Positions 1-10,517 of a stretch of 64,000 nt of DNA are shown here, in pieces. The DNA lies in NCBI GenBank assembly GCA_020912385.1, contig CP087213.1:930001-994000 (forward strand), given 5' to 3'. Below the pieces are notes generated by a model. The model was not told where the DNA came from and ran no database searches. It worked only from the letters and a program-made list of their open reading frames with translations. The translations under genes and the position numbers were made by a program. The stretch is from Neofusicoccum parvum. Taxonomy: Eukaryota; Ascomycota; Dothideomycetes; Botryosphaeriales; Botryosphaeriaceae. Position 1 is the first letter of the stretch. Each line of letters begins with the position of its first letter.

Positions 1-336
1 AGGTTGCCGAGGACTGAGAGGTCAGAGCGGTGGATGTGGTGGCGTGAAGTGATGTTGGGTATTCCATGATGCAGAGCCATCGGACGGTGTTTCATTCCTG
101 CTGCTCGGTCTTTTTTGTTTTTGGACATTTCTACATTGTATCACTGGTGTCGTGGTATACTGCTCTTATAGAGGAGGTGGAAAGTATAAGAGAGTCTCGG
201 CCGAAAAGATCGGCCCTTGGCTCTTCTCATCTTTCACCACCTAATCACATTCCATCTTCGTGCAAACATATCATCCAAGTCGTCAATTCACCTCAATTTT
301 CCCGGGCCAGTTTCCAACTCCTCACCATGCAGAGAC
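1..336. other. Left-edge flank, no gene seen
   Basis: This is the 3' flank of the MFS carrier gene that ends at 337, up to the window edge. No reading frame here resembles a protein family. It probably carries the carrier's 3' UTR and the flank of a neighbour outside the window. Confidence 0.4.
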
Positions 337-2106
337 TCACAGCACATACCTGAACGTCGGCCCATAATTCTCCGCGCCCACGTCCTCCCCCTGCACGCCC
401 TCCTTCCCTTCAGTCCTCCTTGCCCGCTGCTCCTCCAGCGTCCCGTACTTCTTGTCCAGCTGCTTGTTCTCCCACATCAACAGCAGCCTCAGCCCCACCA
501 CCAGCAGGGTGGCGAAGAACATGAACGCCGCACACACGGCCTGCCCCTTGATGTACCTCGGCGCCTCGCCCTCCGGGTACAGCCGCGTCCCCAGCAGCGG
601 CCCGCACTGGCCCACGACGTTCAGGATGACGAAGCCGATGCCGCGGCGCGTGTCGCTGCCCTGGTTGTTGCTGACCCAGGGCAGCACGTTCGCGATGGCG
701 GGGAAGATGCCGGCCGCGGCGAGGAAGACGCCCGCGTAGCGCGCCGCCGTCGAGGTGCAGGCCGCGAGGAGGACGTAGCCAGTGCCGCCCATGACGGTGA
801 GGAACATGATCATGTAGGCGCGCTGCTGCGTGCGGTCGGCGATGACGGTGGTGGCGATGGTGAGGAGGAAGGAGAGGAAGTAGGGGGGTGCGGTGAGGCC
901 TTGGGCATTGATGGACGAGTAGCCCATCTGTTTGAGAATGGTGGGAAGGAAGACGGGCAGAGAGGCGAAGGAGACGTTGCAGCTGAAGTAGATGAGCTGC
1001 GAGGCGTCAGTAAAGTCTCTGCAGGGAGCGGCCGGGGGTCCCAGAACAGGGCAATTTCCCCGCGAAGTTGGTGCGCCCTCTAGGAGTAGGAAATCCTCCA
1101 CTTACAGCAGTGAACCAGCATTTGAGATCCAGAATCGCCGCGACGACGTCCTTCCAAACAATCCCGCCGACACGCGTCTCCGCGTCTTGCCCCGTCTGGC
1201 GCACAGCTCTTGCCTTTGCAATCCTCTTCTCATCTTCGTTCAAGAAGCGAGCCTTCTCCGGCGCGTCCGGCAGGAAAAACCACGCGATGGCCGCCATGAC
1301 CAACGTCGGCGCACCCTCCACGATGAAAAGCAGGCGCCATCTCGCGATCGCGGACTTCTTTGCTGCCGTGATGCCGTACGCGAGCGCGCCGGCGAAGGTG
1401 TTTGCGAGCGGGGCTGCGGACAAGAAGATGCCCTGCCTGGAGCCGACCTCGTGGCGCAGATAGAAGAAGGAGAGCAGGTAGGGGATCCCCGGCCCGTACC
1501 CGGCCTCGAACATGCCCATGAGGAAGCGCAGGGCCATCATCCCCTGCCAGTTGTGGGTTGCGGCCTGGACTGTCGCAACAAGACCCCTGGCGCGGGAGTG
1601 AGCACAATCATTGAACGGGCGACGCGGCAAGACTTACCATCCGAACACACACCACGCGGCCCAGCGATGCGGGGGCACGATCTTCCACATGATGGCCTGG
1701 AACTCGAAGACAATGTAGGAGATGTAGAAGATGGTCAGCAGCCAGTCGTAGCGGTCGCCTTCGAGCTCCAAGTCCTCTTCCATTCCCGCGATCTTGGCGT
1801 TGCTGTCGCGCACAGTCAGCTTATTTCCTTCCGCTCCGCCGGCGGTGGGGGGACGCGTACCCGATGTTCGAGCGGTCCAGGAAGGCGAGGAGATCTGGAC
1901 AGCGGTCAGCCTGCTGTTCCGGTGCCGGCGAGACGTTGGAGCGCACAGAGAGCCATCACCAAGGGCACAACATGGAAGTCCAGCTTCCGGACCACTCTCT
2001 TCTCTGCGGCAGGGTCGATGAGGTTTGGCACAGGCCCGCCGGCAGCGTTCTCCACCTGGACCTCGTAGGCCTTCTCGGCGCCGTCGAGCTGGTCGGGGGC
2101 AGACAT
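337..2106 (-). CDS. MFS carrier of the allantoate permease (Dal5) type
   Basis: Plasma-membrane carrier of the anion:cation symporter branch of the major facilitator superfamily; the substrate (allantoate, nicotinate, pantothenate or another organic anion) cannot be read from sequence. The model has five exons: 1935-2106, 1861-1894, 1638-1802, 1106-1586 and 337-996, giving 503 residues, normal for the family. The segment 'FLDRSNIGNAKIAGM' is the diagnostic first-helix motif and only forms when exons 1-3 are joined; 'MFEAGYGPG' marks the helix 4 region and 'YFSCNVSFASLPVFLPT' the start of the second half. The N-terminus is a soluble tail of about 45 residues and the C-terminus is charged. The ATG at 2106 is the only sensible start. 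One intron (1895-1934) is just 40 bp. The family is often under nitrogen control and the window also holds allantoinase, but the two are 41 kb apart. Confidence 0.88.
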
Positions 2107-4625
2107 GGTCGCTCGCGGAGGGGGAGGGACTGGGTGGAGGGCGGCTTGGAGGGCGTCGCGCAGCCGGCAGGACTCAGAAGCTTAAGAACGACAGTGCGAG
2201 GCGGCCGGCGCGGAGTTATGAGCAGGGCGCCGGCGAGGTCGGGCGAACAGGCACGAGCCGGCGGGCTTTGTTGCTCCAAGTCACGGCGACTCAGCGGCGG
2301 CCAATCGAAGGCGCGGCCGGACGCCACGAAGGGCGCTGGGCCGGCACGGCGGTCAACGGCGCGGCCATGGACGCAGCGCTCTCCGCGGCGCGAGGCTCTC
2401 CAGGTCCCGCTCAGATGCCGACGGGCGTGGAGACCGGGGGAATGACGCGCGGGCGCGGTCAGCCTGTGGGGCGCGGGCTTGCGCGAGTGGCAGCGCCGAG
2501 CGCACCAAGGCCGGTCAAGCCTTTGCCTCCGCGTCTCGGCTCGCGGGGCGGCTTGCCAGCGGGGGTCGCGTGCGGATCAGCGGGCGCCACCGACGCCCAG
2601 GCGCGCCATCTGTGCGCCCCGCGGAGCATCCGGTCGCGACGAGAGACTGGCGCCGTGGTGGAGACGTTGGGGATGTGGTGGAGCTGCGTTGCGACGCCGC
2701 TGCCAATCCGCGCACATGCTTATCAGAGCCTTTGACTCGCAGGCCTGCTGCACCGCGGTGGGCCGTGGCCGTTTGGAGCAAGCTTTCAGCCAGGAGCTTA
2801 ATCCGACAGCCAAGATTGGTGGAATCCTTCTCGCGTAAGCTCAGGCACGCCCGATCGGTCGAGTCTGTTGCGTCGAGCTCCACCGCGACGCGTTGGGGCC
2901 GTGGAAACATTGTTTCTCAATAAAAGAAAGCCCCGAGCCTCTGCCAAGTCCGTCCTGGAAGTGTGTAACCTACCCGCTTCGTGTCTTATCTCGGATGGCT
3001 TGGATTGTGGCCGGCAAGTCAAAATGCGCCGAGCGTAGAAATGGACAGCCTGGACTCAAATGGATCTCGTCTGGGTGAAGGGATGAAGACGTGCTTCGAA
3101 TCAGTTGCCAAATCTGTGCTGACGACTGCTTCAATGCTTGCTCACTTGGCGTGCTCTGTCAACTGGATCAGCTCTCCGTCCTGCTCTTCCTTTTGCGATC
3201 CTTGTGGACGCGTCAACTTCATCGATCACACCATTTGGGACCGGTCCAGAGACTCCAGGTTCCACATTGGCCATTGAGTGCAAAGCGCCTCGGAAGTGAC
3301 GCAGTTCAGCGGACCGTCCCGCCCAAATGCCGCAATAGATTAATTACAAGAGTGCTCCACATGTGCAAGGCCAATCCCAAACGCTCACGCTCTTCTGTGC
3401 AGCGCCAAATACGAGAGAGCAGCCGAGAGCGAGTGTGTTCACCTTCTCCACAACCCACCGGCTCCGACAGAAGGGTCTTGAGCCGACTCCGACTTGACCC
3501 ACTGTCTCAAAACGACCCACCTGGCGGCGGTGCAGCGAAGAAAAGCTGCCCTTCACCTGACAGTTGCAAATGAAGAAGGCAAGTTCTCGGTATTGCTGCC
3601 GGCTCCATGGCCACCCAGACTCCCGATTCTTCTGTCTGCCTGAAATGGTGAAAGTCATTCCAGGAGCCATGCGACCTGTAAGTGCTACAGCCTGATCGTT
3701 CGATTCAAAACAGTCTTCACCGTCGATGGCCATGGAAATCTTCCAGCCGTTTTCATGGCTACCGATTCTTTCTTCAGAGAGACGTAACCCTTGTCCCACT
3801 GATATTTACGGGTGAATCTACCTCGGCACACCCTTCACTCCAACCCCAGGTAAGACGTATCTGAGGACAGATAATCTCGTTGCCCTCTTCAGCGGTTTCT
3901 TGAAGTTGAACCATCCGATGCGTCGATGGGTTCATAAGCACTTCGCAAGTACTTGAAGTGCGAGAAACCCATTCGGTGAGCGTCGCGGCAACATTTACAC
4001 CAGCTCAGTATTTATCAAACACTCCTCCAGTGGGAATCGATGCCTAGGACCAAGTGAAAAGCTCGGTATCTCTTTAGGAGTGTCAGGTTTGGATCATGGA
4101 CGGCCCCTGGCGAAACCAAAGACGTGCCAGGTGAAAGGGAGGCTCCACCATGTCCTTAGAAGCTGTGGCCGACCCATTCGTTTAGTCTGAGTCTGGGTAA
4201 CCTTGGAACTGTTGCCTGCTGTTACGCTTTGGTATGATGGCTAGGTAGAGTTGATATACCAGGAGCGGTCGCACTCGAACAAGATCTCGGTTGATTTGAA
4301 ACACAATTTCAGGTTGGTGAGTACTGCCTCCTGGTAGGGCTAGCCGCACGTATCCTAGGCTGAAATTCGAACGGTCTCTGTAAACTTCGGTAGAGCATGA
4401 GCGAACCCAAGATCCTGGATATTGGATTGAAGCTGGCACCAGGTTCTTCAGGGGCGCACTTCACGGATTCCAGCGAGCACGCTATTTCCTGAACTTGCGA
4501 CAGTCGTTGAAACTTCGCAGCAGACTACAGCGGCCGTCGCTTCAATCTGCTGGTGGTGGTCCTGGGATTGGTGTTCATTCCTGCGTGTACAAGGCTGCTG
4601 TGAACTCGTCTGGATTGCGCCAACC
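2107..4625. other. 2.5 kb gene-free stretch
   Basis: This is the longest interval without a recognisable gene. Only short open frames occur; the longest (minus strand 3344-3799, 151 codons) has no family-like motif. The part next to 2106 is the promoter of the MFS carrier; a GATAAG core on the minus strand lies at 2719-2724. From about 2900 to 4500 the base composition is less GC-rich than the neighbouring genes and no repeats or transposon ends are visible. It could contain a non-coding RNA or a decayed gene, but I cannot show either. Confidence 0.5.
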
Positions 4626-6645
4626 TCACGCCGTCATCTCATCCTCCTCCTTCCCCTGCCCGTCCACCCCACTCGATTCGTCCTCGATATCGTTGTATTT
4701 CTTAAAGATCTTCCAAAACACACCCGCAGTCACCAAACATGCCAACGCCAGTCCACCATACAATCCCATCAACAACGGGTCCCTCGCAAACGGCGAAATC
4801 AACCCGCCAATCATGGCGCCGAGCGCTGTCGTCAGCAGGTACAGCGCCATGATGAAGCTCTTCATGCTTGCTGGCGCCTTCATGAACGCGTACTCCAAGC
4901 CGGTGACGCTGGCTAAGATCTCCGAAACGGCCATGACAAGGTAGGCCGGGGTCTGAAAGACGACGTGAACGTGGTTGGGCTCGTAGCTGCCGTTGGGGCG
5001 CAGGGCCTTGGCGCAGGCGGAGGGAGCGTCGAAGCAAGGCTCGCTGGCATAGATGGTGTGTTGCAAGAAAGCGGCGTATGCCATGGCGAGTGCAGCGAAA
5101 AGGAAGCCGAAGGTGATGCGTGTGATGGGCTTCATGGCAAAGCCGCGGCGGCGGAGGAAGGGGTAAGCGTAGCGGTCCATGAGCGGGATGAGGCAGATTA
5201 CGGCGAAAGGGTCAATGTTCTGCATGATATCGTTGGGGATGCCGTGGAGCTGCATTTGGCCAGCTGCGAAGGGGTTGTTCAGCAAAGGCGTGTCTCCGCA
5301 GAGAAGATTAATGTCTTACCTTGCGAGATGAAATTGTTCGACATCTGGCCAAAGGCTGCCCAGTAGATTGGATAGAAGCAGAACACCTTGCAAGCAAGCA
5401 GCGCGCGCTTGAGCTCTTCTACGAAGGCGTCGTCCCACTGGATGTTGCGCTGGATCCTGTAGCTGCGTTGAAGCGACGGCTTGGCAGCGTCAAGGTCGCC
5501 TTGATTCAAGATGGCAATGTACAACGCCTTGAAGCTGTTCGCAATGACGGATCCTGATGGAGGCCGGATCACGTATTTGTTCTTCCCCATGACGATGAGA
5601 ACGAAGCCAACGACAAACATGCAGAGAGGCAGGAGATACGCTGCCCAGAAGCCAATGCGGAGCTCCATGGTGCTGGTCGCAATGGCAGAGAGGGAGCCGA
5701 TGTTGATGCACATGTAGAACACCATGTAGATGCGCTGGATTGTGAGGGCAGGATCCACGATCACGCGTTCTCCTGAAGGCAGGATCTTGACTCTCTGCTT
5801 CGTCTCTTCATACTGCTCGGCAATGAGTGGAGAGACGTTGCTCTTGATGCCGCCTGTGCCGAGACCAATGACCAGGATCGCTGTGAGGAGCCCAGGAAGT
5901 GCGTATCCCGCCTCGATCGACGATGGCAGGGATGTGAGAAAGAGAATCACAATGCCGGCCATGTACACGATGGAAAAATAGACAATGGTCCAGTACTTCC
6001 CCAGGTACTGATCCGCAACGACGGCTCCAAAGACGGGAGTGAGGTAGCACCAAAACTGGAAGAAGCTGCTGATTAAGGTTGCACCATGCTGGCCGAGCCC
6101 TCTGCAACCGTGTCAGCGGCACCCTCTCAGACGTTGGCAATACATACATGGCTCCTGGAAGGCCGCTGGGATCGTGGTACTTGTTGGCCATGTAGTTCTG
6201 GAAAGGGCCAGACAGGCCGTAGTAGGCAAATCGCTCGCAGAGCTCAACGACAGCGATCAGAGAAGCGCTCCACGGCAAGCTGTCCGGAAGATGGCGGAGA
6301 GACTGCCTTTCGGCCTCGGTCGGCTCGTCATCGTCAAACGACAGGTCGCTGACAGTGTCGAGAGACTTGCGCTTCGACTCGACCACTTCAGGCGCATCGA
6401 TGGCGCTGGAATCACCGCTCGCTCCCGCACGGGTGGCCGGCGCGGGTCCTCTCCTTTTCTCCCATTAGCCGGCGCCCACAAGCAGCTGCAGATGGGGAGG
6501 GGCCGTACCGGGCCAGCGAACGGTCGTGATGGACTCTGCTCACGTTGGAGGCAGCGCCGAGGATGTCCATTTCCACGGCAGGCTCGGCCTGCGGTACGGT
6601 GGCATAGTCGCCGCGGCTTGCGCCTGGTCCTGCAAGGGGAGCCAT
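4626..6645 (-). CDS. PTR2: Proton-coupled di/tripeptide transporter (POT/PTR2 family)
   Basis: Plasma-membrane uptake of di- and tripeptides with protons. Exons are 6509-6645 (tentative), 6148-6405, 5320-6101 and 4626-5263, giving about 604 residues, usual for fungal PTR2. Seen motifs: 'ELCERFAYYG' in the first helix (the ExxERF motif used in proton coupling), 'GTGGIKSNVSPLIAEQY', 'FYMCINIGSLSAI' (the PTR signature FYxxINxGSL), and the closing helices with 'EILASVTGLEYAF'. Joins at 6101/6148 and 5263/5320 restore the family alignment. The first exon is the weak point: the frame upstream of 6405 has no ATG before a stop, so a 5' exon is needed. I chose ATG 6645 with donor at 6508 and acceptor at 6406 because the phase fits, but a donor at 6543 is also possible. 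A GATAA core sits at 6763-6767, about 120 bp upstream. Confidence 0.88.
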
Positions 6646-7440
6646 CGTCACCCGGATGCGCACGGAATCTCAGGGCCGCGGCCACAGCACAATGCAACGT
6701 ATCACCGAATGGGCCAAAATGACATTGCGAGGCTGGGCTTGCGAGAGAGAGTCTGCTGGGCAGATAACACGTGGATGCGCCGGAGCGTGACGCGGCCCCC
6801 AGCTGAGCAGACAGGCGGGTTCAGCTGCTTACAGAGACAGAGTCCGCGGGACGAGTGGAGGCTGCGAGCCAGGCTGGCGCGACGACGATGAGAAATCGCA
6901 GTGACAGGCGGAGGGGAGCTGGAGGTTTGCGGGCTTCAGCTCCGCGACGGGTCTGCGGCGGATAGGGTTGCGCTCGCGGCGGCCCGTGCGGCAGTCGAGT
7001 CGCCCGCAAGAGGGCCTCAATAGGGCCTCAATGGGCGCAGACAAGGCGCGGCGGGCTGCTGGCCGCTTGCTCAAAGCCCGGACAGTCGCCACGAGGCCAG
7101 GCCGGGAGCCTGCACGTCTTCGACACCAGGCGGCGCCCTGGCTGAGCAGCAGCGCTGGCGCAGGAGGGCAGCGGTGGTCGGCTGCGAGCGGCAGGGGGGC
7201 GGTCGCCGTGCCTTCATTGGGCGTGCCTCAGAGTTCGCCCGCCGCACTAGCCCTGAAACAGGCGATGCAGACAACGCTCAACGCCTCATCAGCCTCCAGA
7301 GCCTGCCTGCCTGCTGCTGGCCGTCATCACCGTGCCAAACCACAGACAGCCATGGCTGCCGCCCCGCATCACCGCCCTCTCCGATAAATAAGAGCACTAT
7401 CCTCCCCTGCCCCCGTCCATCGCTCGTTCCCAGCACACAC
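6646..7440. promoter_or_regulatory. Shared upstream region of PTR2 and the dehydrogenase
   Basis: This 795 bp interval separates two divergent genes. It contains a GATAA core at 6763-6767 followed by a CACGTG hexamer at 6769, both on the PTR2 side, and an A/T-rich element with GATAAATA at 7383-7390 some 50 bp before the dehydrogenase ATG. The open frames in it have no family resemblance. Confidence 0.45.
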
Positions 7441-8556
7441 ATGCGCCCTGTCTCCTCCCTCGTCCGGCACCGCTTGCTCCGCCCATTTCCTTTCCGTCCC
7501 ACCAGACGCTCCCTGGACCGCCCCCGAGTCTCCCGTGTTGCAGTTCGTGCAATGGCTTTCCGCTACGCCGCAGCCTTCGCCTCGCCCAACGGCCCCGGCG
7601 ACGCCCGTCCCACCGCCCTGGACATCGTCCGCGACGATGATCTCGAGGGCCGGCTGACGGACAAAGTCATGCTCGTGACTGGCTGCTCGTCCGGCCTCGG
7701 AATCGAAACCGCACGTGCACTCTCAGCAACTGGCGCTCGGCTTTTCTGCACCGCCCGGGATCTTAAGAAGGGCGAGGAGGCCCTGGCCGGCATCCTGGAG
7801 CCTGGTCGCGTGGAGTTGCTGGAGCTGAAGCTCGATTCCCTTGAAAGCGTGCGCGCCTGCGCCAAGGAATTTCTGTCGAAGAGCAAGACGTTGAACGTCA
7901 TGGTCTGCAACGCCGGCATCATGATGCCACCCTACGCCAAGACCGTTGACGGATTCGAGTCGCAATTCGGCACCAACCACCTCGGCCACTTCCTGCTCTT
8001 TAACCTGATCAAAGGCGCTCTCCTTGCCGGCTCCACTCCGTCTTTTCATTCGCGCGTCGTCCTGGTCTCGTCGCTCGGCCACCGTGGCGGGGGGATCCAT
8101 TTCGACGACATCAACTTGGAGAAGGACTACACGCCGAACAAGGGATACTCCCAGAGCAAGACGGCGAACATCTATATGGCCAACGAGATCGAGCGTCGTT
8201 TTGCCTCCAAAGGCTTGCATGGGCTTAGTCTCCACCCTGGCGGCATCCAGACAGGCCTTCAAATCCACATCGACCCCAAACTCAAGGAGCAGTGGTCAAG
8301 CAACAGAGACATGATGAACGGGACAGTCAGTCCAGCTCAGGGTGCAGCAACCCAGGTTTTGGCTGCCGTGGGGAAAGAGTTCGAGGGGAAAGGTGCCAGG
8401 TATCTGGAACAGTGCTCGGAAAGCGGTCCTGCCAAGGACGGATACACGGTATTAGATAGAGGGTACGAGACGTGGGCTTTTGACAAGGAAAAAGAGCAGA
8501 AGTTATGGACTGAGTCATTGAAAATGGTCGGGCTTGATATGGAGGATGATGCATAA
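7441..8556 (+). CDS. Short-chain dehydrogenase/reductase, retinol dehydrogenase/WWOX-like
   Basis: NAD(P)-dependent oxidoreductase of the classical SDR fold; the substrate is not predictable. A single intronless exon encodes 371 residues from ATG 7441. The cofactor loop 'TGCSSGLG' is at residues 80-87, 'NAG' follows in 'VCNAGIMMPP', and the catalytic YxxxK is Y236/K240 in 'YSQSK'. This arrangement is complete, so the enzyme should be active. The first 37 residues are arginine- and proline-rich and could be a mitochondrial presequence. A second in-frame ATG at 7552 (residue 38, 'MAFRYAAAF') would give a cytosolic form. Which ATG is used cannot be decided here. The gene is divergent from PTR2. 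Confidence 0.9.
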   Translation: MRPVSSLVRHRLLRPFPFRPTRRSLDRPRVSRVAVRAMAFRYAAAFASPNGPGDARPTALDIVRDDDLEGRLTDKVMLVTGCSSGLGIETARALSATGARLFCTARDLKKGEEALAGILEPGRVELLELKLDSLESVRACAKEFLSKSKTLNVMVCNAGIMMPPYAKTVDGFESQFGTNHLGHFLLFNLIKGALLAGSTPSFHSRVVLVSSLGHRGGGIHFDDINLEKDYTPNKGYSQSKTANIYMANEIERRFASKGLHGLSLHPGGIQTGLQIHIDPKLKEQWSSNRDMMNGTVSPAQGAATQVLAAVGKEFEGKGARYLEQCSESGPAKDGYTVLDRGYETWAFDKEKEQKLWTESLKMVGLDMEDDA

Positions 8557-8733
8557 AGACCCGCTGCTGACGGAAAACGCCGACCTTGCTTATCATAAAA
8601 TGTACAACTGTTGCTCATTCCACCCTTCGACATCATGTATCGGCTGGCAAGAGTGTCCGGAAATCCCATCGAGGTAGCTGCTAGGAGGGTATATTGCAAA
8701 GGACGGGTAGCTGGGACATATCTCACCGGGAGA

Positions 8734-9908
8734 TTAGACCAGGGTTCCGTAGCTCTGGCGCTGGGGCGGCGGATCGTCAATGTATCCTGGGCCCTCGTCA
8801 TCCTCGACAGGGTTGCCCCTTTCCTCCATGTGCACCACCAAAAGGGCGGAGCCAACAGTGGTGGTCAGGAGGAAGAACATGCTCAGCACGGGGACAAGCT
8901 GCAGCATAAGCGCAGACGTGCCGAACCTGGGACTGTTAGTGTGGGGCGGAGACGGGCGGGCTTGCCGGGGCTCACCAGGTGTATTTCCACCTCCACTCCT
9001 TGATGTAGCGTTGCCTCGTCTTCCTGTCGAAGTCGAGGAACTTGAAGTACCTCCAGTGCTGCAAAGGGCCGGCGCGGTAGCCCGTGAGGAAGATGAACAG
9101 AGGAACGCCAGCAACGGGAATCAAGTTCAGCGGGAGCAGCAGGACGAACTCGACTATCTGGCGGAGGTTGAAGGGCGCGTAGACGGCATGGCGCTCGCGC
9201 TTGCCCAGCCTCTTGACCGGGTCGTCTCCATCTGCGGCCACGGGACGGCGGGTGGTGACCAGATCCTCGTAGCCTTTGGCAACCAGCACCTGCAAGTGTG
9301 GTCAGTTTGTGGTCCCACGGTGGCACAGAGGGACGCAGTGTGGGCGGGCTGCGGTGCTGCCATCAAGGCGTTGAGGTCCCGCAGCGGTGCATGTGCAGCC
9401 AGAAGACGGGCCAATCACAGGCGGGGCGCTCGTCGTCTAAGCGCGAGCACACCATCGAGGCGGGCGGGAGCTATAAAATTCGACGTACCGCATCAAAGAT
9501 GTCGACCTGCGTCTCGTCGACGAAGAAGCACTCGAAGATGATGGCGACAATGGCGGCGCCCTCGCCAAGCACCAAAAAGGTGCCGTTGACCCAGGCGCCG
9601 GCGCGGTGGAACAGGTAGAGGAAGGCGACCTGGGGCAGGTAGGTCCAAATGAAGAGATTGGCGAGCACGAACACGGACAGCAGCACGCACGGCAGCAGGC
9701 GGCCCTTCAGCAGCGGCCACAGGTAGGGGTGCGAGCAGAAATACCAGAAGCCCTGTTCTCATGTCAGGCCAGGCAGATGCACGGCGGCGGCGCGCGCAGC
9801 GAGGACAGCGGACGGCCATGCCGCACGACCTACCTGGAACGGAAACAGCCAGCCGGCCTGGCTGACGGCGACAACGGGGCGCGCGAGAAGCTGCGAGGCT
9901 CGCGACAT
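8734..9908 (-). CDS. EI24-domain membrane protein, outer spore wall RRT8/LDS-like
   Basis: Integral membrane protein resembling the fungal RRT8/LDS group, which in yeast is linked to lipid droplets and spore-wall formation and carries the EI24 domain. Four exons, 9834-9908, 9489-9752, 8976-9289 and 8734-8926, join in frame to 281 residues. There are about four hydrophobic stretches, in 'VLLSVFVLANLFIWTYLP', 'GTFLVLGEGAAIVAIIF', 'IVEFVLLLPLNLIPVAG' and near the C-terminus 'LVPVLSMFFLLTTTVG'. Between them lies the soluble segment 'HWRYFKFLDFDRKTRQRY', typical of the group. The tail is acidic and proline-rich. The 199 bp intron 9290-9488 is longer than most here. ATG 9908 follows from the short first exon; upstream in-frame codons include only a TTG. 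The gene is divergent from the MFS gene at 10518. Confidence 0.78.
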
Positions 9909-10517
9909 CTGGGCGCGGCGGGGCTGGGGTGAAGAGACGGTCCACGGTCCGCGGCAGCGGTGCTCGGGCGGGAGCAAAGTGCGCCGACGAGGGCGAGGGA
10001 CGACGTGCGGCTAGCCGCGGCGTGCGGCGACTAACGCAGCCTGCGCCCTCCCGCTGCGCCCTTTGCGCCTTGGCGCCTGAGGCCAGCAGCTTTGAAATCG
10101 CAGCGTCCTCGCCGCCGCCGCCGCGCCACGCTGTGCCCGTTGGCAATCTGTAATCTGGCCAGCTTCACGCCCGCCGTCCCCAGCCTGCCTCCATCCCTGC
10201 GCTGCATCCGGCCGCCCGCCAATCACGCCTGCCGCAACGCGACCATTACCAAACCACGCGGGAATAAGGCTGTTGGATAAGCATTGTCCGACGACACTCT
10301 CGCCTCCGCGATCGGCTAACGGCACAAATCGACGCGGTCATTTCTCCACCTTTTTCTGTCGACATGTAGTCCACGCCCTTGGAGCCCGCTCCGGCCAGGG
10401 GCAGCGATGACTCCGCCTCGGTGCTTAGTGCACCGATCCGTTTAAATGCCCTCAGTCTAATGCGAGCTTTTTCTCCTCCCCGTCGTTGCCGTCGTCTGCT
10501 CGAAGCGTTGCCCCAAC
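9909..10517. promoter_or_regulatory. Shared upstream region, RRT8-like gene and MFS carrier
   Basis: 609 bp between divergent starts, very GC-rich near 9909 and pyrimidine-rich just before 10518. A GATAAG core is present at 10276-10281. No coding frame with family features was seen. Confidence 0.4.

Noticed and set aside
217..1083. 288-codon plus-strand frame
   Set aside because: It is the antisense shadow of the last exon of the Dal5-type carrier, rich in Arg and Gly with no family features.
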